A DNA stretch of 6,404 nt from Leptospirillum sp. Its GTDB lineage: Bacteria > Nitrospirota > Leptospirillia > Leptospirillales > Leptospirillaceae. The notes below the pieces were generated by a model. That model was not told the origin of the DNA, ran no database searches, and worked only from the letters and a program-made list of their open reading frames with translations. How positions within the stretch are numbered: position 1 is the first letter of the stretch; each line of letters starts with the position of its first letter. Positions 1 through 5,930 of this stretch are shown one piece after another. A program made the translations under genes and the position numbers. The stretch is from the NCBI GenBank assembly GCA_027343785.1, contig DAHWKF010000139.1, positions 1-6,404 on the forward strand, read 5' to 3'.

Positions 1-1
1 C

Positions 2-265
2 GGTTGGCACCGGAGCGGACAGCTCCATGTTCCGGACAACGTACGGCTGGTGTTCCTGCCATCCTATTCCCCGGAACTCAACCCGGTGGAACACTTCTGG
101 GAGGAACTCCGGGAAAAGCATTTTCACAATCTTCTTTTTAAGAACCTTTCAGGCCTTGAAGATTGCCTGGAGAAAGCCTTGCTGTCGTACGAACAGAATC
201 CGAAAGAGGTGTTTTCCTTAACCTCCTGGGATTGGATTACAAACATCATCTTGAATGCAAATTAG
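2..265 (+). CDS. IS630-family transposase, C-terminal part (cut by window edge)
   Basis: This is the last 87 residues of a DDE transposase of the IS630/Tc1-mariner superfamily, which cuts and pastes its element into TA targets. The reading frame is already open at base 2 and has no start in the window, so the gene begins upstream. Diagnostic features are the WHRSGQL segment, the strand VRLVFLPSYSPELNPVEHFW (here from about base 44) and the following EELREK helix; the Glu of NPVEHFW is the third catalytic acid of the DDE triad. The frame runs to a normal TAG with a family-like C-terminus, so this end looks intact. Whether the copy is active cannot be judged because the first two catalytic Asp residues lie outside. 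The inverted repeat that should end the element downstream was not recognised. The family call is firm from motif knowledge. Confidence 0.9.
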   Translation, partial: GWHRSGQLHVPDNVRLVFLPSYSPELNPVEHFWEELREKHFHNLLFKNLSGLEDCLEKALLSYEQNPKEVFSLTSWDWITNIILNAN

Positions 266-276
266 AATCAGACGGA

Positions 277-315
277 ACCCTGGGTGAATGCCCGAATTGA
301 TCCCAGAGGTTTTTC
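277..315 (+). terminator. Probable rho-independent terminator of the transposase gene
   Basis: ACCCTGGG (277-284) can pair with CCCAGAGGT (302-310) as an 8-bp stem with one bulged A, and a run of five T (310-314) follows at once. The loop is long (17 nt), so the hairpin is only moderately stable. It lies 12 bases after the transposase stop codon, a sensible place for a terminator. Confidence 0.4.
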
Positions 316-401
316 TCCTGCCTTCTCCAGGTTTGTTGGCTTGGCCAGACAAAATCGAACTCCGGATTTTCTCTTTACCCTTGATTCTCTCCCGTTAGTG
401 C

Positions 402-456
402 CCTGATCCGGTCTTGAACGACAGGAAGACTCCTATTTTGGGGGCTGTCGATCAGG
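402..456. repeat. Nested inverted repeat downstream of the lipoprotein gene
   Basis: CCTGATC (402-408) matches GATCAGG (450-456) as a 7-bp inverted repeat, and inside it CGACAG (419-424) matches CTGTCG (445-450), the two right arms sharing one base. On the minus strand this follows the lipoprotein stop by about 14 bases, so it would form in that transcript's 3' end. There is no U-tract after it in that direction, so it is not a canonical terminator; it may be a transcript-end structure or a leftover of the neighbouring insertion sequence. The rest of 266-469 shows no gene. Confidence 0.35.
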
Positions 457-469
457 AACAAGCATTACT

Positions 470-1237
470 TTACTGCAGAAACCCGTTCACCCAGTCCTTC
501 AGGATATTGCTGTTGATATGTTGACCGGGAGCGAGGGGTATCGTGACTGTCTTTTCGACGGGAGCAGCGGCTTTGGGTTTTTTGACCGAAAAATGCAGGA
601 TCAAATGGGCGTTTTTCAGCCCCATATCGTTTTTGGGCAAGGCAAAATAGAGGAATCCCCCCCGCAAGGAACCATTCTGGAGCAAGACGTTTTTGACAAA
701 GGCCTTGTAGGTGAGATCCCGGCCGAACGGGCTGTCCTGGGGGGAAGGCTGGGTAAAAGGAGTCGGCAGCACCCAGATGACCGATCCCAGTCCCAGCGTG
801 ACAACGGTAAACAGAATCAGACCGGTATAATAGAGTGTCTCCTTGACGACGATGTACGGGTGCTTCGCCTGCCAGGCGATATCGTAGACCGCGTTGGGCG
901 TGACCGCGGGATAGTAGTGTCCGTTGCTGATGATGTAGGCCGAATCGACAAGAAACTTCGCCGTTGACGGATCGTCGGATTCGAGGGTGACCTGTAGCGG
1001 GAGAATGTTCTTTCTCCAGAGGCCGTTCCTGCCAAACAAGGCGTGAATCTTGTGCGGCGTGTTGTAGGGATTGATTCCGACCTGGATATCGGTATCATTG
1101 ACCGTGGCCCGGGTTTGCAGTTGGGCCGGAGGCGTCAGGGGCGCGGGTTTTGCCGTATAAAAAGACGTGCAGGATGTCAGAAGGAATGTGAATGTCGTCA
1201 AAAGCAGGGTGATCCGGAACGAACGGCTATGGGACAT
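470..1237 (-). CDS. Putative lipoprotein of unknown function (255 aa)
   Basis: I do not recognise a named family. The protein begins with a lipoprotein signal peptide: basic MSHSRSFR, a hydrophobic stretch at residues 9-20, and lipobox LTSC with the lipidated cysteine at residue 23. A Pro/Ala-rich linker (about 28-42) leads into a soluble domain. A second hydrophobic stretch at about 137-157 is unusual in a lipoprotein and may be a membrane segment or buried hairpin; it splits the protein into two predicted extracytoplasmic parts. The frame stays open upstream to 1444, but the ATG at 1237 is preferred because the signal peptide starts there and AGGAGG lies 11 bases before it; the extra 69 residues would bury the signal. 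It is transcribed divergently from the outer-membrane protein gene at 1490, which hints at a shared envelope role. Lipoprotein assignment is solid, function is open. Confidence 0.8.
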   Translation of the reverse strand: MSHSRSFRITLLLTTFTFLLTSCTSFYTAKPAPLTPPAQLQTRATVNDTDIQVGINPYNTPHKIHALFGRNGLWRKNILPLQVTLESDDPSTAKFLVDSAYIISNGHYYPAVTPNAVYDIAWQAKHPYIVVKETLYYTGLILFTVVTLGLGSVIWVLPTPFTQPSPQDSPFGRDLTYKAFVKNVLLQNGSLRGGFLYFALPKNDMGLKNAHLILHFSVKKPKAAAPVEKTVTIPLAPGQHINSNILKDWVNGFLQ

Positions 1238-1271
1238 GTGTCGGGAGGCCTCCTGTTGGGGGTCTCCAACG

Positions 1272-1307
1272 CCCGACCCGGGGAGGCCCCGACAGGAGAT
1301 GGTCGGG
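1272..1307. repeat. Nested inverted repeat in the divergent intergenic region
   Basis: Outer arms CCCGACC (1272-1278) and GGTCGGG (1301-1307) are perfect, and they enclose a second perfect hairpin, CGGGG (1279-1283), loop AGG, CCCCG (1287-1291). It would form in the 5' leader of the lipoprotein mRNA, 35-70 bases before its start codon, or act as a protein-binding site between the two divergent genes. On the plus strand it is followed by A-rich, not T-rich, sequence, so it is not a terminator in that direction. Confidence 0.4.
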
Positions 1308-1385
1308 ACAAAAAATAATTTGGGTGTGGGAATCAGGGCATGGGACCAAAAATTGGATTGGATTGCCGGACCAGACAGGCGAACT

Positions 1386-1411
1386 CTTCCGGGTTTGTCC
1401 GACCCGGGAAG
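1386..1411. repeat. Bulged hairpin in the divergent intergenic region
   Basis: CTTCCGGGT (1386-1394) pairs with ACCCGGGAAG (1402-1411) as a 9-bp stem with one bulged G and a 7-nt loop. Its right part belongs to a degenerate direct repeat: the 18 bases at 1271-1288 and those at 1397-1414 agree at 15 positions (core CCGACCCGGG). No clear promoter hexamers were found for either divergent gene. Function unknown; a regulator site or a leader structure of the barrel gene are both possible. Confidence 0.35.
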
Positions 1412-1489
1412 TCCATTCGAACAACTTTGATCAGATTGTTGCACAAGATCCCGGTGAGAACAACCCCGGAGGATGGACGGAAGGTGGAA

Positions 1490-2074
1490 ATGAAAGGCCT
1501 AAATCCTGGTTTTCTCAGGTTATTGGGGATCCTGGGGGTCTTGTATTTTCTCTGTGGGCCCCCTCCCGCCTGGGCCATTGAGGAGCAGTTTTTCGGAGAA
1601 GCCGCTCCGACGATTGGCGGTAGCGGCACCGCCGGACATGATCTGGGAACCGGATACGGGTTCGGATGGGATCTGGGGGACTGGGTGTTGCCGGATCTGA
1701 AGCTCCGGGGAGGGGTTCAGTGGATCCTGTTTCCTGGGGTCGGTGCCAACAGCAACAACGCTCTGGAAGCGATTCCCATCACTTTTGGCATGGAGTACAT
1801 CCCCCCGGGACTGGGGTCGTCGTCTTCCCGGTTTTACGGGTACGGCGTGCTGGACGCGGGGGTCTTTCCCGCGATCCAGACCAATCAGACTTTTTCTTCC
1901 TTCAATCCGACCGTGGATATCGGCGTGGGGGGAAACTTTCCGGTGACCGGACGGCTGGCACTTTTCCTCGAAGTGAAGGCGGCTCTCGTCATGAACACTT
2001 TTTACCGGTTTGTTCCCCAGACCTACGGACAGATGTTCTTTTATGTTCCGGTCTCCTTCGGTTTCGTTTTCTGA
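1490..2074 (+). CDS. Small outer-membrane beta-barrel protein (194 aa)
   Basis: This is a probable outer-membrane protein; no specific family is recognised. Residues 1-29 form a signal peptide with a hydrophobic core (about 8-23) and a signal peptidase I site at AWA|IEE. The mature part of about 165 residues alternates glycine and aromatic residues in amphipathic strands, for example the stretches around YGFGWDLG, FYGYGVLDAGV and VDIGVGG, and it ends FGFVF: the terminal Phe and alternating pattern are the signal read by the BAM complex. The size suits an 8-stranded barrel. The frame is open from 1340, but the ATG at 1490 is preferred because GGAAGGTGG lies just before it and the signal peptide starts there. 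It diverges from the lipoprotein gene and converges with the transporter gene, whose stop is 21 bases away. Porin, adhesin or structural roles cannot be separated. Confidence 0.8.
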   Translation: MKGLNPGFLRLLGILGVLYFLCGPPPAWAIEEQFFGEAAPTIGGSGTAGHDLGTGYGFGWDLGDWVLPDLKLRGGVQWILFPGVGANSNNALEAIPITFGMEYIPPGLGSSSSRFYGYGVLDAGVFPAIQTNQTFSSFNPTVDIGVGGNFPVTGRLALFLEVKAALVMNTFYRFVPQTYGQMFFYVPVSFGFVF

Positions 2075-2095
2075 CAGGTCTTCCTTGACGGGCGT

Positions 2096-3358
2096 TTATC
2101 CTTCCGGAGAGGAAAGAGGCTCCAGAGGGGGGTCGGAAGGGGAAATCCGGGTCCGTCCGGCGCCGGTCACCCCCAGGAGAAAGGCGACCCCCGCGATGGC
2201 GGCCAGCACCAGAAAAGTCCTGTCGATTCCGGCGAGTTCCGCCAGGTGACCGGCCACGATCTGGCTCAAAAACCCTCCGGCCGAAATCATGGCCCCCATG
2301 AAACCGATCATGGCGTTGAAGCGCCCCGATCCCTTGGCGATATCCGAGACGAGAACCGGCAGCAGGACGGAAAGGATGCCGGTGGCGATTCCGTCCAGGA
2401 TCTGGATTTCCAGGATTTCCGTTTGCGTATGGGCGACCGACAGGAAAAATCCGCGTGCGGGAAGGAGGAGCAGGCAGACGAGAAAGACCGGACGGGAGCC
2501 AACCAGACGGAGAAGGAAGGGTGTCAGGAGGGAGAGGACCGTCATGACCGTCTGGGTGACCACAATGGCCCAGGCGATAACTTCTCCGGGGGGTTCCGGG
2601 AGCCGGCTGGCCAGTTTTTCACCGGCCAGCGGCAGCATGGCCGTATTGGCGACAAAGAACAGGAAAATGGTCAGGAAAAAAAAGAAGACCGACGGCTTCA
2701 ATAACGCCTGCAAGGAGACGATGCGTCCGTCCGGCCGGGCCTCCCTGGACAGGAGCGGATCGATCGCCCCCCGGGGGATGAACAGAGCCACCAGACCTCC
2801 GATGAAGGCGGAAAGACCGTAAAAAAGGAAGACGATTTCCGGATTCCAGTGCCGCGCCAGAAATCCGACGATCAGGGCTCCGGCGACGGAACCGGTGTGG
2901 TTGGCCCCCTGGGCCAGTCCCATGACGTGGGGGAATCGTTCCTTTCCAGAAAGCCCCATGGCCATGGCGGAGAGCACAGGAATCATGACGGCGGTCGACA
3001 CGCCGATGAACCCCTGCGCCAGAAGGACGCGCGTCAGGGAAGGATGCCCCAGAAGCGCGAGGCACCCCCATGCGAAAAGGGCGGAGGCGAACAGAAAGGT
3101 GAACCGTTTTTCCCTGAGCCGGTCCGCGACCATGCCGCCGATGGGCTGTGCGAGAAGGAGGGCCAGATTCCCGAAGGCCAGGACCTCTCCGACTCTTCCC
3201 GCCTTCCAGTGCAGACTGTAGGCCAGGTCGACGGCAAGGAGGGGCATGATGCCGGTCTGGATGTCCCCGACCAGAAAGTTGATCGCCAGGAACGGGAGGC
3301 GCCCGGGAAAGGAGGGCTGGAGAAACCGCCCGAAAGGTTGATGGATCATCGAAGGCAT
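2096..3358 (-). CDS. Major facilitator superfamily transporter (420 aa)
   Basis: This is an inner-membrane secondary transporter with the usual MFS length and about 12 hydrophobic segments in two halves, joined by a polar loop around residues 195-220. The MFS motif A between TM2 and TM3 is clear at residues 74-85 (GGMVADRLREKR). The second half holds the segment ILDGIATGI (about 320-328) followed by SDIAKGSGRFN, a pattern I associate with an uncharacterised group of bacterial MFS proteins often annotated only as MFS transporter. The substrate cannot be told; a drug or metabolite exporter is possible. The frame is open far upstream (to 4738), but the ATG at 3358 is chosen since the homology begins right after it and AGGATGGGG lies 5 bases before; ATG at 3349 is an alternative. 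The open upstream frame overlaps the oxidoreductase on the other strand and is a GC-rich shadow. Confidence 0.88.
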   Translation of the reverse strand: MPSMIHQPFGRFLQPSFPGRLPFLAINFLVGDIQTGIMPLLAVDLAYSLHWKAGRVGEVLAFGNLALLLAQPIGGMVADRLREKRFTFLFASALFAWGCLALLGHPSLTRVLLAQGFIGVSTAVMIPVLSAMAMGLSGKERFPHVMGLAQGANHTGSVAGALIVGFLARHWNPEIVFLFYGLSAFIGGLVALFIPRGAIDPLLSREARPDGRIVSLQALLKPSVFFFFLTIFLFFVANTAMLPLAGEKLASRLPEPPGEVIAWAIVVTQTVMTVLSLLTPFLLRLVGSRPVFLVCLLLLPARGFFLSVAHTQTEILEIQILDGIATGILSVLLPVLVSDIAKGSGRFNAMIGFMGAMISAGGFLSQIVAGHLAELAGIDRTFLVLAAIAGVAFLLGVTGAGRTRISPSDPPLEPLSSPEG

Positions 3359-3493
3359 CGTCGCCCCATCCTGAAGTCCGGCATGTGTCTGCGAAACGCC
3401 CGTATCGACCGGCTGGCTTTCGGCCACGACGAACAATGATGTAACCGGGCTCGCGTCTTGCGGATATTCTTGTCCGGTTGATGGATGGACCCT

Positions 3494-3522
3494 AGTTTCC
3501 CCGGATTGGGGCGGAGGGTCAA
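3494..3522 (-). promoter_or_regulatory. Candidate sigma70-type promoter for the MFS transporter gene
   Basis: On the minus strand TTGACC (3522-3517) is a good -35 box and GAAACT (3499-3494) a weak -10 box, with exactly 17 bases between them. Transcription would start near 3487, giving a leader of about 130 bases before the transporter ATG. The spacing is ideal but the -10 match is poor, so this is tentative. Confidence 0.3.
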
Positions 3523-3773
3523 GACTTTTTTTTACCGCACCCCTTTGGGGAAATGCGTTCTGGCCGGACAGGAGGTGTGCCGGAGGGCGTTCTGAACACG
3601 TGGAACGTATCGGCATCCTGATCCGGGATCCCCGTTTCTTCGGGAGGCGAAGAAAACCCGCAGGACTTTCCCGCCTGCTCCGCCCGGAGACTGTCGTCGG
3701 TCTTGTCCGATGGATGAGACGGCTTTTCGATTGTGATAAAATGCCCCAAAAAAGACTTTTGGGTGAAACTCCG

Positions 3774-3826
3774 TCAGGGCGGCCGGAAGGATTCCCGGCC
3801 GCCTGAACTGGCGTCTGTCTTTTTTT
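3774..3826 (+). promoter_or_regulatory. Strong hairpin followed by a T-run in the oxidoreductase leader
   Basis: TCAGGGCGGCCGG (3774-3786) pairs with CCGGCCGCCTGA (3795-3806): a 12-bp, very GC-rich stem with one bulged G and an 8-nt loop. A run of seven T (3820-3826) comes 13 bases after the stem and the ribosome binding site (AGAGGTGA) comes right after that. The gap before the T-run argues against a plain terminator. It could be an attenuator, a pausing element or an mRNA 5' stabiliser. Confidence 0.4.
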
Positions 3827-3841
3827 GAAAGAGGTGACTCC

Positions 3842-4531
3842 TTGTCCTCGTCTTCTCTCCGCGAATATCCCATCTCCCGGATCGTGCCGTTTGAAAACAA
3901 TGTCCGCCTGTTCGAATGCGACTGCAAAGCGGATCCGTTTCTTTTTGTTCAGGGTCAGTTCATCGCCGTTCCGGGGGAAAACGGAAAATCTTCCTACTTT
4001 GCCCTGGCGTCCTCCCCCGCGCGTTCCGACCGTTTCGAAATCCTGGTCAAGAATATGAACCCCCTGACGGACGCCCTTTTCCAAAAACGGGTGGGGGACA
4101 CCCTCCGCCTGCAGGGGCCCCTCGGAAAAGGCTTTCCCCTCGACCCTTACGCGGGAATGAACCTTCTTTTTGTGGGGGTCGGTACGGCCATCGCCCCCTT
4201 GCGCTCGACAATACTCGCGGCCCTGGACCGCCGGCAGGATTTCAACCGGATCGAGCTGTATTTCGGGACGCTGACGCCCAACCACATCTACTTCGGAGAG
4301 GAGATGGCCGGCTGGCACGAGAAGGGGGCCACCGTCCACATTACGGTGACCTATCCCGACGAAACCTGGGACAGCCATTCCGGGTTCGTCCAGGAGATCC
4401 TTCGCCAGTGCCCGGATCCGCTCCATCAGACGGTCGTCTACCTGTGCGGGATGAAAGAGATGGTCGAGGACACGATCGGCGTCCTGAAAGGCCGGATGGT
4501 TCCGGAATCCCTGATCCTCCAGAATATCTGA
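3842..4531 (+). CDS. FAD/NAD(P)-binding oxidoreductase, ferredoxin-NADP reductase superfamily (229 aa)
   Basis: This is a cytoplasmic flavoprotein that should pass electrons between NAD(P)H and a protein or small acceptor. Residues about 1-98 form the FAD-binding barrel, with the flavin-contact segment SYFALASSP (51-59), the strand EILVK and the GPLGKGF loop (92-98). Residues about 105-229 form the nucleotide-binding domain: LFVGVGTAIAPLRS (109-122) is the GxGxxxAPLR dinucleotide motif and YLCGMKEMVED (200-210) is the C-G-x-x-x-M element near the nicotinamide. It resembles the gamma subunits of sulfhydrogenase-type complexes and PyrK in these domains, but the cysteine cluster binding [2Fe-2S] in those proteins is absent, so it is a simple flavin reductase type. 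The start is TTG, supported by AAAGAGGTGA five bases upstream. An NrtS-like gene follows on the same strand after 176 bp; the electron partner is unknown. Confidence 0.88.
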   Translation: MSSSSLREYPISRIVPFENNVRLFECDCKADPFLFVQGQFIAVPGENGKSSYFALASSPARSDRFEILVKNMNPLTDALFQKRVGDTLRLQGPLGKGFPLDPYAGMNLLFVGVGTAIAPLRSTILAALDRRQDFNRIELYFGTLTPNHIYFGEEMAGWHEKGATVHITVTYPDETWDSHSGFVQEILRQCPDPLHQTVVYLCGMKEMVEDTIGVLKGRMVPESLILQNI

Positions 4532-4596
4532 CCGGGTCTTGTTTCCGGGGGCCATCACTCCCGGTCGTCGCCTCGGGACGAATGGTGCCGCCGGTG

Positions 4597-4641
4597 ACCG
4601 GAAAAACCCGGGACTGAACCCTCTTTGTCCTTCCGGTTTTG
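4597..4641 (+). terminator. Weak candidate terminator between oxidoreductase and NrtS-like gene
   Basis: ACCGGAA (4597-4603) is a perfect inverted repeat of TTCCGGT (4631-4637), which runs into TTTT (4637-4640). The loop is 27 nt and the T-run short, so termination would be partial at best. A further 7-bp inverted repeat, GACCGGG (4530-4536) with CCCGGTC (4560-4566), overlaps the oxidoreductase stop codon and has no T-run. Confidence 0.2.
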
Positions 4642-4707
4642 CGCGTGTCAAAAGACGGATGGTTGATGTGCCGTAAGCGGGGAGGGGGTGGACGAAGGAG
4701 AAAACGC

Positions 4708-5043
4708 ATGCCGGAAAGCAGGAGGCTTGATGAAACACCCTTGAAAACCGTTCTGTCCTTTTCCTTCCGGCTGGTTTTTTCGCCGTTTTCGCTTAAAAAA
4801 AGTCTTCCGACGGCCGGTGTTGTCGGAACATTCCTGAATACGATCAACCAGTTTCCCCATTTTTTACACCACCAACCCCTGGTCTGGACGAAGGTGTGTC
4901 TCAACTACCTCGTTCCTTTCCTGGTGTCCTCCTGGAGCATTGTGTCGGTCCGCCTGGCCGACCTGAGGCAGAAGCCGTCAAAGGAATGTCCCGACGACAA
5001 AGACGAGGGAGGGGCGGCCGCCCGCGAGCGGGAGGCGGACTGA
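4708..5043 (+). CDS. nrtS: NrtS-like nitrate/nitrite transporter, small two-TM protein (111 aa)
   Basis: The core (about residues 28-86) matches what I know of the NrtS family, small inner-membrane proteins first described in cyanobacteria as nitrate/nitrite transporters. Two hydrophobic helices are visible: about 33-48, carrying the family-like VVGTFLNTINQ, and about 63-82, carrying LNYLVPFLVSSW. A short loop joins them, and such small proteins would need to oligomerise to form a path. An N-terminal extension of about 27 residues and a charged C-terminal tail of about 25 residues (Asp, Glu, Arg, Ala) are extra; the tail is encoded by very GC-rich, palindromic DNA and may be poorly conserved. 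The ATG at 4708 is chosen since AAGGAG lies 7 bases before it, although the frame is open from 4639. It follows the flavin oxidoreductase in the same direction. The family call is from memory of motifs; the transported ion is inference. Confidence 0.7.
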   Translation: MPESRRLDETPLKTVLSFSFRLVFSPFSLKKSLPTAGVVGTFLNTINQFPHFLHHQPLVWTKVCLNYLVPFLVSSWSIVSVRLADLRQKPSKECPDDKDEGGAAAREREAD

Positions 5044-5074
5044 AAGCGTCCCGCCGGATGAATGTCGCTATGAT

Positions 5075-5155
5075 TCAGGCTTCATGTGCCGGGGCAGACT
5101 GAGAGGAAGGCCTTTCCATGTGAATCCTTGCCACCGTCAGTCCTTTCCGGGGCAT
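5075..5155 (-). CDS. Possible small protein of 26 aa downstream of broken hipA
   Basis: A short reading frame, starting MPRKGLTVARIHMERP, begins at an ATG preceded by AAGAAGGAG with 5 bases of spacing, an unusually good ribosome binding site. The frame is open further upstream to about 5287, so it may instead be the tail of a longer decayed gene. It has several basic residues in the first half and no recognised family. It lies between the convergent NrtS-like gene and the hipA remnant, where the hipA C-terminal half should be. Only the start signal supports it as a gene. Confidence 0.25.
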   Translation of the reverse strand: MPRKGLTVARIHMERPSSQSAPAHEA

Positions 5156-5301
5156 CGTGTCTCCTTCTTTTTGATAGGGATTCAAGGAAGACACAATGAT
5201 GATTGACGCTCCGGGGTGGACCCTGTCCGGGAAATCGGGTGGCTCCATTCGGTGAAATCTCGCAACTGGCAGGGCTCGACTTCTCAAAAAAAGATTTCCC
5301 G

Positions 5302-5930
5302 TTATAGCGAATGTCTGATTTGACTTTCAACGCTCATAGAAAGATCAAGAGTGCCCCGTCTGCCAATCTGGGGTTTGAGAATACGCGTGGTTGCCGTACT
5401 TCCATGGGGAATGATCCATCGACCATTCCAGAAAAGCAGAGCGGTTTTTTCCTGTGCGCCAGCGATCGACATGCGGAATTCGCCTTCCTCGGTCAGGCCC
5501 AGCGGCGTTCTGCCCAGGTCTTCAAGAATGCGGGCAACGTCATCCTCTGAAATGGGACGTCCGCTGATCTGGCCCACGGGACCCGGCTCCTCTCCGTCTG
5601 GCAAGAACTGAAGAGCTCCAGCGCAGTCGCGGCCGATAACGGAAAGAAGGCTGTAGGGATCATGGCCTTCCGCCTTGACACGGACGGCGAGACGACGGCG
5701 TATATCCGCTTGTCCGGGAGCAGATTGTCAAAAACGGCAACGACAGGGGCACCGACATAACGGTTTTCGCGTAATGGCAGGGAGAGAGAAATCGGCAGGG
5801 CGGCTTCCCAGTTCAGCCAGGAAGCGTCGTACTGGAAGTCGATGGCGCCTGTGCCCTGCCGCCGCAGGAGACCAACAAGGCGCCCGTTCAGAAAAACATT
5901 CAGCGGTATATGTGTTTGTCTCCGAACCAT
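5302..5930 (-). pseudogene. hipA: HipA-type Ser/Thr kinase toxin, frameshifted and C-terminally truncated
   Basis: HipA kinases (about 410-440 aa) phosphorylate a tRNA synthetase and stall growth; HipB neutralises them. Here the N-terminal subdomain is clear: LNVFLNGRLVGLL, LPISLSLPLRE and the FDNLLPD motif (about residues 67-73). After LPD the frame fails. Restoring one base between 5709 and 5710 gives NADIRRRLAVRV and then an uninterrupted HipA reading, including the phosphoacceptor/ATP loop MSIAGAQEKTALLF, the segment PHGSTATTRILKPQIG and LDLSMSVE near 5326. Similarity then stops, with a nonsense tail and TAA at 5302. About 209 residues remain and the C-terminal half, with the catalytic Asp residues of the kinase, is missing. 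ATG at 5930 overlaps the hipB stop by one base (TGATG), so translation was coupled. Two independent lesions make it non-functional as a kinase. Confidence 0.88.

Larger units (their letters stand above)
3359..3841. other. Divergent intergenic region, 483 bp, no convincing gene
   Basis: This stretch separates the transporter (left, minus strand) from the oxidoreductase (right, plus strand). Several open frames of 68-131 codons cross it on both strands, but none shows a good ribosome binding site, a recognisable domain or conserved-looking composition. It holds a candidate promoter for the transporter and a strong hairpin in the oxidoreductase leader, listed separately. A possible plus-strand -10 box (TAAAAT, 3737-3742, in TGTGATAAAAT) has no good -35 partner. 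A small RNA here cannot be excluded. Confidence 0.5.

Noticed and set aside
1420..1440. AACAA-N11-TTGTT around a TGATCA, considered as an operator
   Set aside because: Only 5-bp A/T-rich arms and an off-centre core; this is within chance expectation.
1238..1444. Upstream extension of the lipoprotein frame by 69 codons
   Set aside because: It would place the signal peptide in the middle of the protein; the ATG at 1237 has its own AGGAGG.
2246..3439. Several plus-strand frames of 108-196 codons across the transporter
   Set aside because: They are highly charged antisense shadows of a clear 12-TM protein.
3359..4738. Long open extension upstream of the transporter on the minus strand, giving an 880-codon frame
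   Set aside because: It runs antisense through the well-supported oxidoreductase gene, has low-complexity Arg/Pro/Gly-rich composition, and the transporter's own start and ribosome binding site are at 3358.
4341..4904. Minus-strand frame of 187 codons over the reductase end and NrtS-like gene
   Set aside because: Arg/Ser/Pro-rich shadow of two plus-strand genes with recognisable domains.
5012..5032. GC palindrome GGGCGGCCGCCC and overlapping CCCGC-GA-GCGGG at the end of the NrtS-like gene, considered as a terminator
   Set aside because: It lies inside the coding tail and has no T-run on either strand.
5281..5295. T-run on the minus strand after the hipA stop, considered as a terminator
   Set aside because: No stable GC-rich stem precedes it.
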